DNA of 64,000 nt from Zygnema cylindricum. Taxonomy: Eukaryota > Streptophyta > Zygnematophyceae > Zygnematales > Zygnemataceae. The notes under the pieces were generated by a model. The model did not search any database. It saw nothing but the letters and a program-made list of their open reading frames with translations, and was not told the origin of the DNA. Both the position numbers and the translations under genes were made by a program. The stretch lies in NCBI GenBank assembly GCA_037447655.1, contig JBBHKE010000420.1, positions 62,001 through 126,000 of the forward strand, in the 5' to 3' direction. Shown here piece after piece: positions 54,921 to 64,000 of the stretch; within the stretch, counting starts at the first letter, position 1; the number at the start of each line of letters is the position of its first letter.

Positions 54921-55600
54921 AATGAGGAGGAATATGGGGAAGAGGAGAAAGAGGATAAAGATATTTCAAAGCTTTTCCACATCGATAGTATACGGAAGAG
55001 AGAAAAGCACACAGAAATTCCACAAAAGCAACAATGTGCTTTAAGAGGTATAAGGGAGGTAAAAAGAAAGAAGGTACTTGAAGAAGTTAAAAATAATGAG
55101 GATATTTTCATAGATATTTTGAAGACAAAAAACTGGTCAAAAGAGGAGACTTCAACATATTCCATAGAAAGGGGAGAAGGAAATCTAGAGGGGGTTCCAA
55201 AGGATACAAGAGAAGAAGAATATTTAATGAAATGTTTAGGGGAAGAGAAATATTTTTTGGGAATCAAAATAGAAAGTGATGGTGGAAAGATTTCCATGGG
55301 AGAGCGCGAGGGAAGTTCAAAAAATGGGGTAATTATCATGGACAAATATATGAGTACGGAAGATGTAGATTTTATGAGGAACTTAGTGGGGACTATTGAT
55401 TTAAGGATAAAGTTGGGGGGTAATGGATTTGACATCACTAATGGGAGTGATGCCATTTATGAAGATGTGTCTGTATAAGGGTTAGCATCTGGGTATGTGT
55501 TACAGATTGGGGATGGGGCTGGCTATTTGAAATGCGAGTGGGAATTTGGATTTTGCTCGGATGAAAAAAGGATGAGGTGGAAAAAATCCTTGCTCCAAAA
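54918..55600 (+). pseudogene. possible remnant of copia reverse transcriptase end and RNase H
   Basis: The 186-codon frame ending at 55478 contains M-K-C-L-G-E-E-K-Y-F-L-G-I-K-I. This resembles the D-L-G-x-x-x-Y-F-L-G motif after the copia reverse transcriptase catalytic site. A later L-V-G-T-I part resembles the L-V-G-S-L-x-Y region. Just downstream, S-G-Y-V-L-Q-I-G-D-G-A near 55490-55520 resembles an RNase H segment. The catalytic reverse transcriptase, integrase and protease are missing. The first half is only a charged, unassigned stretch. Confidence 0.5.
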
Positions 55601-55800
55601 GCTCGGATTTATAAAAAATGGCATACAAAACAAAATGTGTGATGCAATTTTTATTTCGATTCATCTAATACATTGTTTCAAATACGAGGGTATTTTCTTA
55701 AAGTTTTATGAAAGGAAAAGAAAAAGAAATAAATGGGTGTTATTCTTGTTGTTTTTTTGTGTGTGTTATTAAGTGTGAGTTGAAAGAAAAATAGACTAGA

Positions 55801-55812
55801 AAATAAGAGGAG
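55801..55812 (+). other. polypurine tract
   Basis: AAATAAGAGGAG directly precedes TGTTGAAATTT, the start of the 3' LTR. Confidence 0.75.
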
Positions 55813-56788
55813 TGTTGAAATTTAAATACTCTCTAGGTCTATATTAGGATAGAAAAAAGCAGAGACGGTCTGCCTCTAACTCCCTTCTCCAAGCCCCCAC
55901 ACTTATTGTAGTCACGGAAGGCTGGGTAGGACGCTAGAGCCATGGCTGCCTAGCTCTAGAGAGACATGGAGTAGCTTTGGTAGATTTACCAAAAAAGAGA
56001 TTGGCGGTCCCAGGATTTGATCCTGGTATCTGCCTTCTGTCAATCTGTTTGTAGCTTAGCTTTGTCCTACAAGTGTAGGACCAGTGCTAAGGTATAGAGG
56101 GTTCGATAGCTTTTTATACACTTACACGTAGGACATTTCATTTAACTAACGAAACGTACGGTAGAACATAAAACATGATGTATGTTATTGTACCGCATGA
56201 AATAAATGGTGCGAACATTTATTTCAATAGCTTATTTTAGAAGCTGATCAAATCGGACGGCCATGGTAAGCGTCAACGTCGCGGGAAGGACGTTTTGGAG
56301 GTTTTTCGGGCGCCGCCGCTCCGAACGACAGGTGGCAACCTCTTACGGGATTACAGAATCTCCGTAGCGCACGATAACAAGTCCGGATGTAACACATGTC
56401 ACCGGTATGGCTATACCGTACAAATGGCGTACCTAAAGTACTCCGACACCAGTACTTTATATACGGTACAATCTTTTGATTGGTGCGTACCTCAGTACTA
56501 GAGGGTTTAGAGAGGGGTTTTAAGACTTAGGAAAATAGTAGGTAGCGCCTCTCTTTGAGAGGGCTTGAGTAGAAAAGGTCAACTTTGACCAACCATAACT
56601 AGCTGCTCAGGGGGCAAATTCAGGGTTTCTTTTTGTTGTGGACTGAACAGAGTCCACGTTACAAAAGGGTGTTGTTGGTCAAAGGTTCTGCTTGCCACGG
56701 TTGCTTCATTTGTAAGGGAAATTCAAAGCTGGGTAATGTGTCCAAATACTCATATTCTAACTTTGCACTTTGTTGGGGAACTGAGCAC
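55813..56788 (+). repeat. 3' LTR of family B element, first part
   Basis: Starts TGTTGAAATTTAAATAC. It is collinear with the 5' LTR until GAGCAC, where the nested element begins. The hairpin GTGGACT-GAACAG-AGTCCAC is at 56638-56657. An antisense B-box-like GGATCAAATCC is near 56014. Confidence 0.9.
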
Positions 56789-56829
56789 TGTCATGCCGCA
56801 TCGTGTCGATTGCTCGCGCGCACGATATC

Positions 56830-57010
56830 ATGCCGACACGGGCGATATTCGGCGGGTGCGCACGATATAATGCACGCACGCGTGGTATTTCTCACGCACG
56901 CGCAGTATTCTGCACGCACGCATGGTTTTAGGCACGCGCGCGCGATTTTATGCATGCACGCGCGATTTTATGCATGCACGAGTGATTTTCGCACGCATAT
57001 ATAAGTTTCA
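56830..57010 (+). repeat. GC-rich subterminal tandem repeat
   Basis: Seven or eight diverged units of 22-26 bp built on GCACGCACGCGCGATTTTAT. They are unusually CpG-rich compared with the AT-rich surroundings and directly follow the 5' end of the nested element. Confidence 0.85.
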
Positions 57011-57385
57011 TTCGCACGTGCGATTTAATTCCGATTCATATTTTCAGTTTTTGTTTAAAGGTACTAATTTCGTGTGATATGTTTTATTTCGTGCGTAGGT
57101 ACACGATTTTCAAAGTTGGATGCGAAACATCGTTTGGGCGACGTGACACAATTTCGAGTATTTTGTGCTAGACCTTTTATTTTGTGCGGTATGCTTCGAT
57201 TTGTGCGTATGCGCGCGATTTCGAAGTATGTACGCGGAGTACGGTTGGAGGCGCATCGCGATTTCCGAGCGACGCTTCGATATATCTATTTATTTAAGTC
57301 GCGAACCCATGTAGGTTCGCGCATACATGTAGTTAGGGAGGGTTTTTACCCTCGGACGGTGGATTTTGTCAAGCGTACGGCAGAC

Positions 57386-57412
57386 GATGTTGGCCGCCTA
57401 TTGGCCAACATC
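57386..57412. other. perfect 10-bp stem hairpin
   Basis: GATGTTGGCC and GGCCAACATC flank a 7-base loop in the leader of the nested element. A second small hairpin (GCGAACC-CATGTA-GGTTCGC) lies at about 57301-57320. Confidence 0.85.
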
Positions 57413-59641
57413 TTAAGTATTTTGATGCATGTAAAGTAGACTAGACGTAGGCTAATTTTGCTTAGGCCTAGCGTAGCTCTTACTTAGCCTAATTCTCAGA
57501 CTTAGAGAATTTAGCTTTTGGACAAGAATTTTCTCTTGGCAGCGGAGCTTTTCTCTTGCTCTCACTCTCACCGATTGCCCACGTGTCTTTCTTCTCCTTG
57601 CTAGCTAGATGTAGAGGCTAGATAGAGTAAGACTATTCTCCTTGTTTTTCTGCCCTCGTTTTTAATCCACACGGCCTAAGGCCACGTCCGGAAGGTTTCC
57701 CTCCAAAGTTTGTCATTTGGTGGAAGTGTGAGATTGGCGATCGTGAGGGAGCACATCTGGACCTTGCTGTGCCTTCCTCGGGCAGCTTGACGGTTTGGTT
57801 GTGTTGTGTGTGTCTTGTTTGTATTTCGGTTGGCTTGAAAAGAGTGTATTTTTGATCGGATTTGGATTTTCCCTTATTCCGGCTGGAATATTTCTTGCTT
57901 TGCTGTCGTAACGAGATAACTCTTGTAGAGAATGTGATAAAGACCAGAGATCCTAGTGGCTACCTCTTGGCTTAGCATTCTTGTCCAAAAGCTCCACTTT
58001 TGAAAATCACATTTTCTAAAAGTCTATTTTTTTTAATATTAAATTATTAAAAATATAAATTTTATTTCATTAAAAAAATATTACCTTTCATATCCGGTTT
58101 TTATTCTTGTTTTTGTCTTTCTATTTTCCTGCCTATTTACCTTTCATTTTCAGTTGTACTTCTCAGTTTTGTGTGATAAAATAAATCTGGAGGAAGAAAA
58201 ATATAAAAATTAAATTATTTTCAATAGAAAATCTATTTTTATCATTTCTAGATTTTCTCCCACCTATTTTTGAGTTGGTTTTTTCCTTTTGACTTTCCTT
58301 TATTTTTTTACAAGCTTCATTCTAATTTCTCTCCATTATTGCTTTTGCTTTCAGTTTTGCCTTTGAAGAAAATATTATAAAAATAAATAAATTTATAAAT
58401 TTTATTTTATAAAAAAAGAAAAAAAAACATTTTGTTTTGTTCTTTTTCTTTCTTTCTTGCAATTTTTTCATTCTACTTTGTTGCCACTCTATTTCTAGTC
58501 TGCAGATTTAGGTCTGATTTTGTGTCAGATTTTTAGGGTTAATCTGCGGAATCAGGGTTTGGCCGCAGATTTAGGGTTTGGGCCGCAGATTTAGGGTTTG
58601 GGCGGATTTAGGGTATATTTTTTGGAATTCTTAACACTAGGTCAGCATATTACCATCTCTTGGTCGCAGATTTTTGATTTTTACAGCGTGGTATTAGGGT
58701 TTGAGAAACCTTTTTGCCCAATTTTACCGTATTTTGTGTTTTATTTTGAACTTTTCTCAATATTTCATATCTTTCTTTCCTTTAGTGCAACTATCTTTGC
58801 TCTCTAGTTGATGTTTGGTTTGTGGTGGATTTTATATTCTCTTTCTTTATCCTTTGCCAAATCTAATCATTCATAAAACCTAGCAAAGTAAAAATATATA
58901 TTCATATATATTAGATTTGCACGAATTATAACATATAACTATCATTGCTTTATAGTTGGGTATAGCGTGGCATAGCGCTGATACGCATACCCTAGCAGGA
59001 TACTAATTGCCTGGGTGTTTAGTGGTGGTCCTGGGTACGATTATTCGGAACCGAGGCGGATCACGTTCCGGAGGACTCTGCAAAATCCGACTTGCTTCAA
59101 CCAAGTCTGGTTCACTTTTAGTACTCACCAGAGTATTAAAAGTGTTTGTAAGTATCCCGATGACTTGCGGATACAGGTTCGTCACGATATAGTGTGGACA
59201 CTCTTGTAGAGGGATCGGTGTGGATTGGTTCTATTACGAACCTTTCTTTTTGAGCATTTGCATTTTCCTTGCTTTCCTTGCATGCTATCTGGCCGTGAGT
59301 GGCATTGAGTTTCCTTATGACTATCTGGATTGGATTTTCATTCATAGATCTCGCCGTGGGTGGCATTGTTTAGACAATTTTCTATCTGTGCCTCTGTAGA
59401 TCTACACCGAAAGGTGCCTGGATAGTTCTCTGTTTGTTTTTATAGATGTGGCCCTTCGGCCTTGCCCCATTGTTTGCAGGGTAGAGATTTTGGTATTTCG
59501 GCTTCTTGCTAGATCTGCACCGGGTCTTGATAGAGACTTCGCGTATTGACTTGTCTTGTGTGGTTTGGCCTTCCATTTGACGCACCTCGATTAGGCCGTT
59601 CCGTGCTCTCATAGTCGTAATCGAGGGTTTTCTCTTCGTTT
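57413..59641 (+). other. leader region of the nested element, non-coding
   Basis: No coding signal. Two stretches resemble the usual plant primer-binding site TGGTATCAGAGC: TGGTATTAGGG at 58686 after ACAGCG, and TGGCATAGCGCTG near 58967. Either could mark the end of a left LTR, but I cannot decide. A TTTAGGG-containing repeat is listed separately. Confidence 0.4.
58505..58620. repeat. 20-bp repeat with TTTAGGG words
   Basis: Four or five units of GCAGATTTAGGGTTTGGGCC with variants. The telomere-like word is part of a longer unit, so this is a local repeat and not a telomere relic. Confidence 0.75.
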
Positions 59642-61364
59642 ATGCCCACGGATTGGGATAACTTACGTTATCAATCCGGATCTACCCGCAGCGGGACAGT
59701 TTTCCGTCCACTGCAGTTAGATCTTTCCAGTTGCTCTGAGTCGATGGACGCCCCATTTTCGGTTGCGGTCCCTGATTCTCCGTCAGTTCGGTTGGTATTG
59801 ACCATAGTCTCCTCATTATCATCGGTTTCCTCTAGGTCATACCTAGATAGAACCGAAGAAAACTTTTCAAAGGAAATATTTTCCTATCCTCTCACATTTT
59901 CATTTCCGGTTAATCACAATTTGGAACCACTACTGCATTCTTCCTTTGACGACATGGCTTCCGCTTCAGTGGGGGGCATGGGGAAAATGCAATTTTGCTT
60001 TTCAGGGATGAAGGATACCATGTCTTTATCCCATTTCTGTATGCTTTATGATACCGAAATGCGTGATTTGGCATTTCGCTACTAAGATCGTTTTGATCTT
60101 CGTGTGGCATTCTCTCTTCTTCGCCGGTACCTCACAGGTTCGGCCCTTACATTCTATTCCCGCAAGTATGATGCGATACTCGCGATGACAGAATTCTCCC
60201 CTTTTTTTGCTAGTACACCCGAGGTCATAAGTCAAGCGAATATTCCATACCAGGCCGCTTTTCCCGAGGTCTCGGATGCCCAAGGTGTTGTCTTAATTCC
60301 CGCAGTCCCAGAAATTCCTCGCCAATATGCTGTCGCCGCTCGTACTGCTGTCCCAGCACGACCAGGGATGATAATTCCGTTGCGGGGTCCACTATCTCTT
60401 ATGTTCGATTTCTTAGAATGCGAGTATCGGATGCAAAACCCCGATCATGTGAAAGAATTGATGAATTTCACACGTAAACCAGGAGAAACGGCCCCTGCTT
60501 TACGTGCTCGCATGGAGACCTTGCGAGAAGCTTTACCGGACCTAATGTCCGATGCGGAAGCTGTTCAAAAATTTGTTGGACAATTCCCATATCAATCGAA
60601 ACGTTTTATACAAAGTCATCTCACTCAGACTTACGGTCTGAAATTTACATTTGATCAAGCCGCTCAATATGCGGTAGAATATGAGATGCAATCATGTTGG
60701 TGGGAAGCTCATGATCGTTCGAAAGTTGCTTCTCCACTTTCTCCTCCGAGGAACCGGTGGCCTTCTAATAGGCCTCCAAAGACGCCGACCATGGGAGATC
60801 CACCATTTAATTCCGGAGACCGATTGTGTTTCCGATGTGGAAACACGGGGCACGATGCCCGCATGTGCCCGGATAAGTCAACCACATGCACCCATTGCAA
60901 CCAGAAGGGACATTATGTCCAACGTTGCCATGTTAAAGACCCTGATTTCTCATATCAGAATCAGATTCAGAATGGTGGAATTCCTACCTGTTGTGCCAAG
61001 CCGGTCACTCCTCGGTCACTCCTCCTATCGAGACAGAGAAAGAGGCGACTCCGCCTAAGATCTCTCGCAGAGAGAGGGAAAAGGCCGAGTTACAAGTCAT
61101 GATGGCCGCCATGATGAAGGAACAATTTGTCGCCTTCATGGCCGAAATGAAACCCCAGTTCACGGGGATGGCAAGGACAATCGTCCACATGCCCTCGTTG
61201 GCCAGCCGAATCCTCCGAGATTCTACTGTCCAACAACGAGCAACTACTTTTGATAAAGGCTCGCCTTATCACAATCGAGACGGTAAATTACAGAATTCCC
61301 GTATTCCACTATCTTTCGAGAAAGTATCTCTCTCTCTCCTCTACCAGACACAACTTCTTCCATA
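59642..61364 (+). pseudogene. Ty3-like Gag with two zinc knuckles
   Basis: The frame runs from 59642 (M-P-T-D-W-D), is broken by TAA at 60083-60085, and continues in the same frame to about 60990. It holds a capsid-like helical region (LMFDFLECEYRM, then FTRKPGETAPALRARM) and zinc knuckles CFRCGNTGHDARMC and CTHCNQKGHYVQRC. After a shift near 60990 the reading moves to another frame with a Met/Glu/Lys-rich tail. Gag would package element RNA. Confidence 0.88.
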
Positions 61365-62286
61365 GTGGTTGAAACTCTCACCATTTTGGATAGTACCATA
61401 CATGATGCTCACCAAGTCAAAGAACGACTAAGCATCCTTTCTACCATGATTGATGAAGCCCCCAGGGCCTCTCCCTTTCATAATGAGGTTCCCAAAGCCT
61501 CTCCCTTTGTTGATGAGTTTGCTGCAGCCGCCGCTTTGAGGGCGTTGCAGCTGAACCGTAGTCTTTCATTTATTCAGCCGGTTACCGCGGATGAGCGACG
61601 TGACCTTGATCCTCACATTAGTTTCTAGGACAGTTTTCAAAAGTCCTTCTCCATTAATGATGTTGCTCCTTCTCTCCCTCTCATGTACACCGGAGCCAAA
61701 CCCGTGATCATTGGATCCGGATTTGCGCTCAAGCTTGGTCTTGACAGCAGACAAGCTCTAAGCCATGTCTACGCGGCTTCTCACTTCAGTCGCTACCACG
61801 GAGCCGGTGCTTGGAATTACCAAAGACCTGCTTGTCTTTCGGTTTCACAACGCAACCGATAGTGAGTCCGTGGAGGTTTTTGTCCGAGCATTGGTCACCA
61901 AATGCAACGACTACGAATGCTTAGTGGGACAAGATGTTATCTTCCGAATCGGTGGGGGAGTAGATATGCATGATCAGACCTTCTCCTACCGTCCCTCTAA
62001 TTTTGTGGGACGCAAAATCTGCCTCCCTCTTGTCTCGGCTAGCAAATTGTTGCCCACCATGGCACATTTGGCTTCCAATCTCCCTGCATTTTCAAGTATC
62101 GACCTTAGGGAAAACAATTGCAAATCTCTTTTCCCAGAAAGGATCCTTCCAGCCACCCCACCTTTGCGAGATAGTTTCAGTGAGCCCGGTTTTCTCATCG
62201 ACTCGCGTCATCTCTTGGATACCATTCAAACCAAGGTCTTCCACGTATTCTCCATGTGGTGGACAGCGATACTAACGGGATGTTGA
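61365..62286 (+). pseudogene. retropepsin-like region with lost catalytic Asp
   Basis: The frame contains Y-T-G-A-K-P-V-I-I-G, then FALKLGLDSRQAL, which resembles the Ty3-type protease motif D-T-G-A-x-P-V. Here the Asp codon is TAC (61686-61688), so the catalytic residue is Tyr. A TAG at 61626 lies upstream in the same frame. After a shift near 61770 the C-terminal half continues (F-H-N-A, then YECLVGQDVIFRIGGG), ending at 62284. The protease cannot be active as it stands. Confidence 0.7.
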
Positions 62287-62643
62287 GTTTGCAGAGGGTG
62301 TATACATGTAAAGGTGGTGATCAAGGGTTTCACATGGAGTGCCTCTCTTCTCCATTATCTTTCAACCCGGCTGACCATTGCTGCCTCCATTTTTGTTCCA
62401 CGCCCTCAGCTGTGTTGACCAGCTCCTCTACAAGTTAAGGAGCTGGGGGGGGGGATTATTGGGTCCACTTCACTCTAGGGGAGTATTATTCCCTTTTTTC
62501 TTTGGGTCATTGTCATTTTTATTCCTTCTCATGGTGTATATATTTTTTGACTTTTCATATTTATTTCTGTTGTTGTATATGTTTGTGAGCATGACTTTGC
62601 TGGTTGTGATGCATGTACGCTTGCTTGCCTCTCATGCATGACA
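62287..62643 (+). other. 3' tail of the nested element
   Basis: Includes a polypurine-like AGGAGCTGGGGGGGGGG near 62437-62455, then T-rich sequence to the terminal CATGCATGACA. If a right LTR starts after the G run it is under 190 bp and does not match the left end. Confidence 0.5.
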
Positions 62644-62647
62644 GCAC

Positions 62648-62803
62648 ACAAATTGTTTTCTTTCACAAGGGTGAAACTCTCTTGGGTTTTTGAGTGTCAC
62701 GGTGTCAGTCATTTGGGTTTGTATCAACTTGGAGTCAACACTATCTAGATAAGCTTCTTTGGATCTGCAAATTCTCTGGGGGAATGGACCTCACGGAATT
62801 TCA
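62648..62803 (+). repeat. 3' LTR of family B element, remaining part
   Basis: Continues the LTR after the nested element: ACAAATTG-TTTCTTTCACAAGGGTG, GTTTGTATCAACTTGGAGT, AGATAAGCTTCTTTG, ending CACGGAATTTCA. The matching segment of the 5' LTR is 53731-53896. Confidence 0.9.
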
Positions 62804-63203
62804 CCAATTTGTGTAAACGGCTTTACTTTGCTTAAGACACATTGCCGATGTATTTTATGATAAGTTTGAAGATGGCGTGACTGTGAGTCGAAAAAACACA
62901 AGATGACAAATTTTTGTACATCCTAAATTCGAGAATGACGCAAATTGTACTCTACAAATTTGCTATTTTTTTGTATAATCGCAACTTAGGAAGTACGCCG
63001 CTAAGTTTGAAAGGAAAACAACAAAAAATACCCAAACTTAGCCACATGGCGTCATATCCTAAGGTACAGTACCAGCCAGAATCAAGCGTGTAGGAGAGAG
63101 AGAGTTTATTAGGACGACCGAATGGAACATTGGTCAAGATATCAGTGCCAGTAAACGGGGTCCTATGATTACACGCAACGCCTAATGGACGAGGCCTAAT
63201 TGT

Positions 63204-63330
63204 TAATGTTGTGTATGGGTAGGTTTTCCCGATAACCGATATGTCTCATTTTTTTTACCAAACTGTACCGCTTATTTTGTTTTTATACGCAAAACAACAC
63301 TATATATAATTTTGCCAATACTTTTTGAAG
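63204..63330. mobile_element. hAT-like family A, 5' end fragment
   Basis: TAATGTTGTGTATGGGTAGG, then CCCGATAACCGATATG, matches the left end of the element at 4063 for about 45 bp. The rest diverges and the other end was not found. Confidence 0.6.
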
Positions 63331-63379
63331 GTCTGAGAGGTAACACTGACAACTAGATATTCATTCGCGAGGCGTTTGC

Positions 63380-63447
63380 TTCATTTTTCTCTGTAGTTGA
63401 CAACGTTGCTCTAAGAGGTGGGTTGTCAACTATAGAAAAAAGTGAAT
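63380..63447. other. long hairpin
   Basis: Left arm 63380-63404 (TTCATTTTTCTCTGTAGTTG then ACAAC) pairs with right arm 63422-63447 (GTTGTCAACTATAG, then AAAAAAGTGAA) with a few mismatches around a 17-base loop. The flanking words ATTCGCG and AATCGCG extend the symmetry. Confidence 0.8.
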
Positions 63448-63771
63448 CGCGACACGCGGGACAATTAAGCTACGTGTCACGATGGACAACCACCGAAAAA
63501 TCACAAGATTTGCACATGGTATGAACCTTTCAAAATGCCACTGAATATAAAAAGAGTAAACTGGAAACGGTCCTTCGTCGCGCTATTTATAGGAGAACTA
63601 TTTTGGCACACTATTTTCAGCAACATATTTTCGTCATGTTTGAAAACAGGGAACCCTAAAAAATGATTGGGGCAAAAGACCGGCGTTTGCAAAAAGTACA
63701 AATGGTATGTCGTATTATGACTTGGTACGGTACATGGTACGCAAGTGAAGTTTTGAAGTGAAATTTGTTAG

Positions 63772-63939
63772 TGTGATAAATTTGAAGGATATTCAATATC
63801 GGATCGTAGCTTACGTGATGCCACTCAATTTACAACACGTGGTTTAGAAGCTCTACGTGATAGAATATCGACTCAATTAACCGGGCCATTAGAATTAGCC
63901 GTACGATTACAGAAACGAATGATGGAACCGCACCCTTAA
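63772..63939 (+). CDS. possible terminal exon, unknown protein
   Basis: I do not recognise it. After a possible acceptor TTTGTTAG the frame is open for 55 codons to TAA. It has a balanced, protein-like composition: S-I-S-D-R-S-L-R-D-A-T, then TRGLEALRDRIS, then LELAVRLQKRMMEP. No upstream exon is visible, so a captured fragment or retroelement piece is equally possible. Confidence 0.25.
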   Translation, partial: CDKFEGYSISDRSLRDATQFTTRGLEALRDRISTQLTGPLELAVRLQKRMMEPHP

Positions 63940-64000
63940 AACTATAGACTACTATTTTAAATTTGTTTTTTATCGTTAATGTGTTGCGTTTGTCCGTACT

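Larger units (their letters stand above)
56789..62643 (+). mobile_element. nested Ty3-like gag-protease element (5855 bp)
   Basis: The element starts TGTCATGCCG and ends CATGCATGACA, so the outer 8 bp are a perfect inverted repeat TGTCATGC/GCATGACA. It is flanked by GCAC (56785-56788 and 62644-62647; AGCAC if the last A is shared). Removing it and one GCAC restores the family B LTR. It encodes a Gag with two zinc knuckles and a protease-like region. No reverse transcriptase or integrase is seen, and I could not align a second LTR, so it is a deletion derivative or an element of uncertain type. Confidence 0.85.
52768..62803 (+). mobile_element. copia derivative with internal deletions, family B, carrying a nested insertion
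   Basis: Two LTRs of about 1130 bp surround a 1.9-kb body with broken gag and a small remnant of the pol end. The 3' LTR is split by a 5.9-kb element at 56789-62643. Without the insertion the unit is about 4.2 kb. Polypurine tract and primer site are present. No target duplication is visible at the outer ends (CTTAA and CCAAT). Confidence 0.85.
62804..64000. other. intergenic, no named gene
   Basis: Contains a hAT-like end, a hairpin and a terminal exon-like frame, each listed separately. Otherwise nothing recognised. Confidence 0.5.

Noticed and set aside
55990-56060. tRNA gene on the minus strand in the 3' LTR
   Set aside because: The T-arm-like CCAGGATCAAATCCTGG is good, but D and anticodon arms are not supported and the sequence repeats with the LTR.
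58505-58620. Telomere relic from TTTAGGG words
   Set aside because: The word is embedded in a 20-bp unit with other sequence. No tandem 7-mer array is present. The same holds for 3777-3863.
62511-62643. Right LTR of the nested element starting at TGTCATTTTTATTCC
   Set aside because: Only six bases match the left terminus TGTCATGCCG and the following sequence does not align.

Overview
The window is nuclear DNA from a eukaryote. It contains a spliced host gene with canonical GT-AG introns, a partial second host gene, no operons, and dense, nested transposable elements (copia-type LTR elements, a Ty3-like element, a Helitron, hAT-like and PIF/Harbinger-like non-autonomous elements). Plant-type TTTAGGG words occur in two degenerate local repeats, and the retroelement types fit the green lineage. 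A large, repeat-rich genome of a non-seed plant or charophyte alga is my best guess, but the sequence does not prove it.

Layout. 1-5.4 kb: intergenic DNA with two hAT-like elements rich in ATATCG words (1139-2081 and 4063-4962, the latter with a perfect 8-bp target duplication). 5.4-9.7 kb: a decayed Helitron on the minus strand, split by a solo LTR (7659-8712) with a perfect 5-bp target duplication and by a second LTR fragment. 11.1-17.8 kb: a pol-less copia derivative arranged LTR-gag-LTR-gag, where the second copy ends in a 317-bp inversion. 18.8-21.5 kb: hAT-like element, LTR fragment and a PIF/Harbinger-like element placed side by side. 21.7-23.2 kb: three exons of a Pescadillo (PES/NOP7) homologue. 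24.4-37.5 kb: small MITEs, an AAAAACGGTCTG-type satellite present twice, repeated minus-strand exon-like segments, GA-rich DNA and about eight 450-bp GA-rich satellite units. 37.5-42.6 kb: a nearly full-length but broken copia element on the minus strand. 46.7-49.7 kb: an apparently intact five-exon R-SNARE (longin VAMP) gene on the minus strand. 52.8-62.8 kb: a second deleted copia element whose 3' LTR is interrupted by a 5.9-kb Ty3-like insertion. The end carries another hAT-like fragment, a hairpin and one exon-like open stretch.

How the parts relate. Only two host genes can be named. The VAMP gene should act in vesicle fusion and looks functional. The Pescadillo fragment (ribosome biogenesis) has one bad splice junction and no visible 5' or 3' exons. 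Everything else is mobile or satellite DNA. Three copia-type elements share an unusual primer-binding site that matches the anticodon arm of initiator tRNA-Met rather than its 3' end, as in Drosophila copia. The LTR of the 52.8-kb family occurs at least six times. All copies examined carry a short hairpin with compensatory base changes, and three carry an antisense tRNA-like B box.
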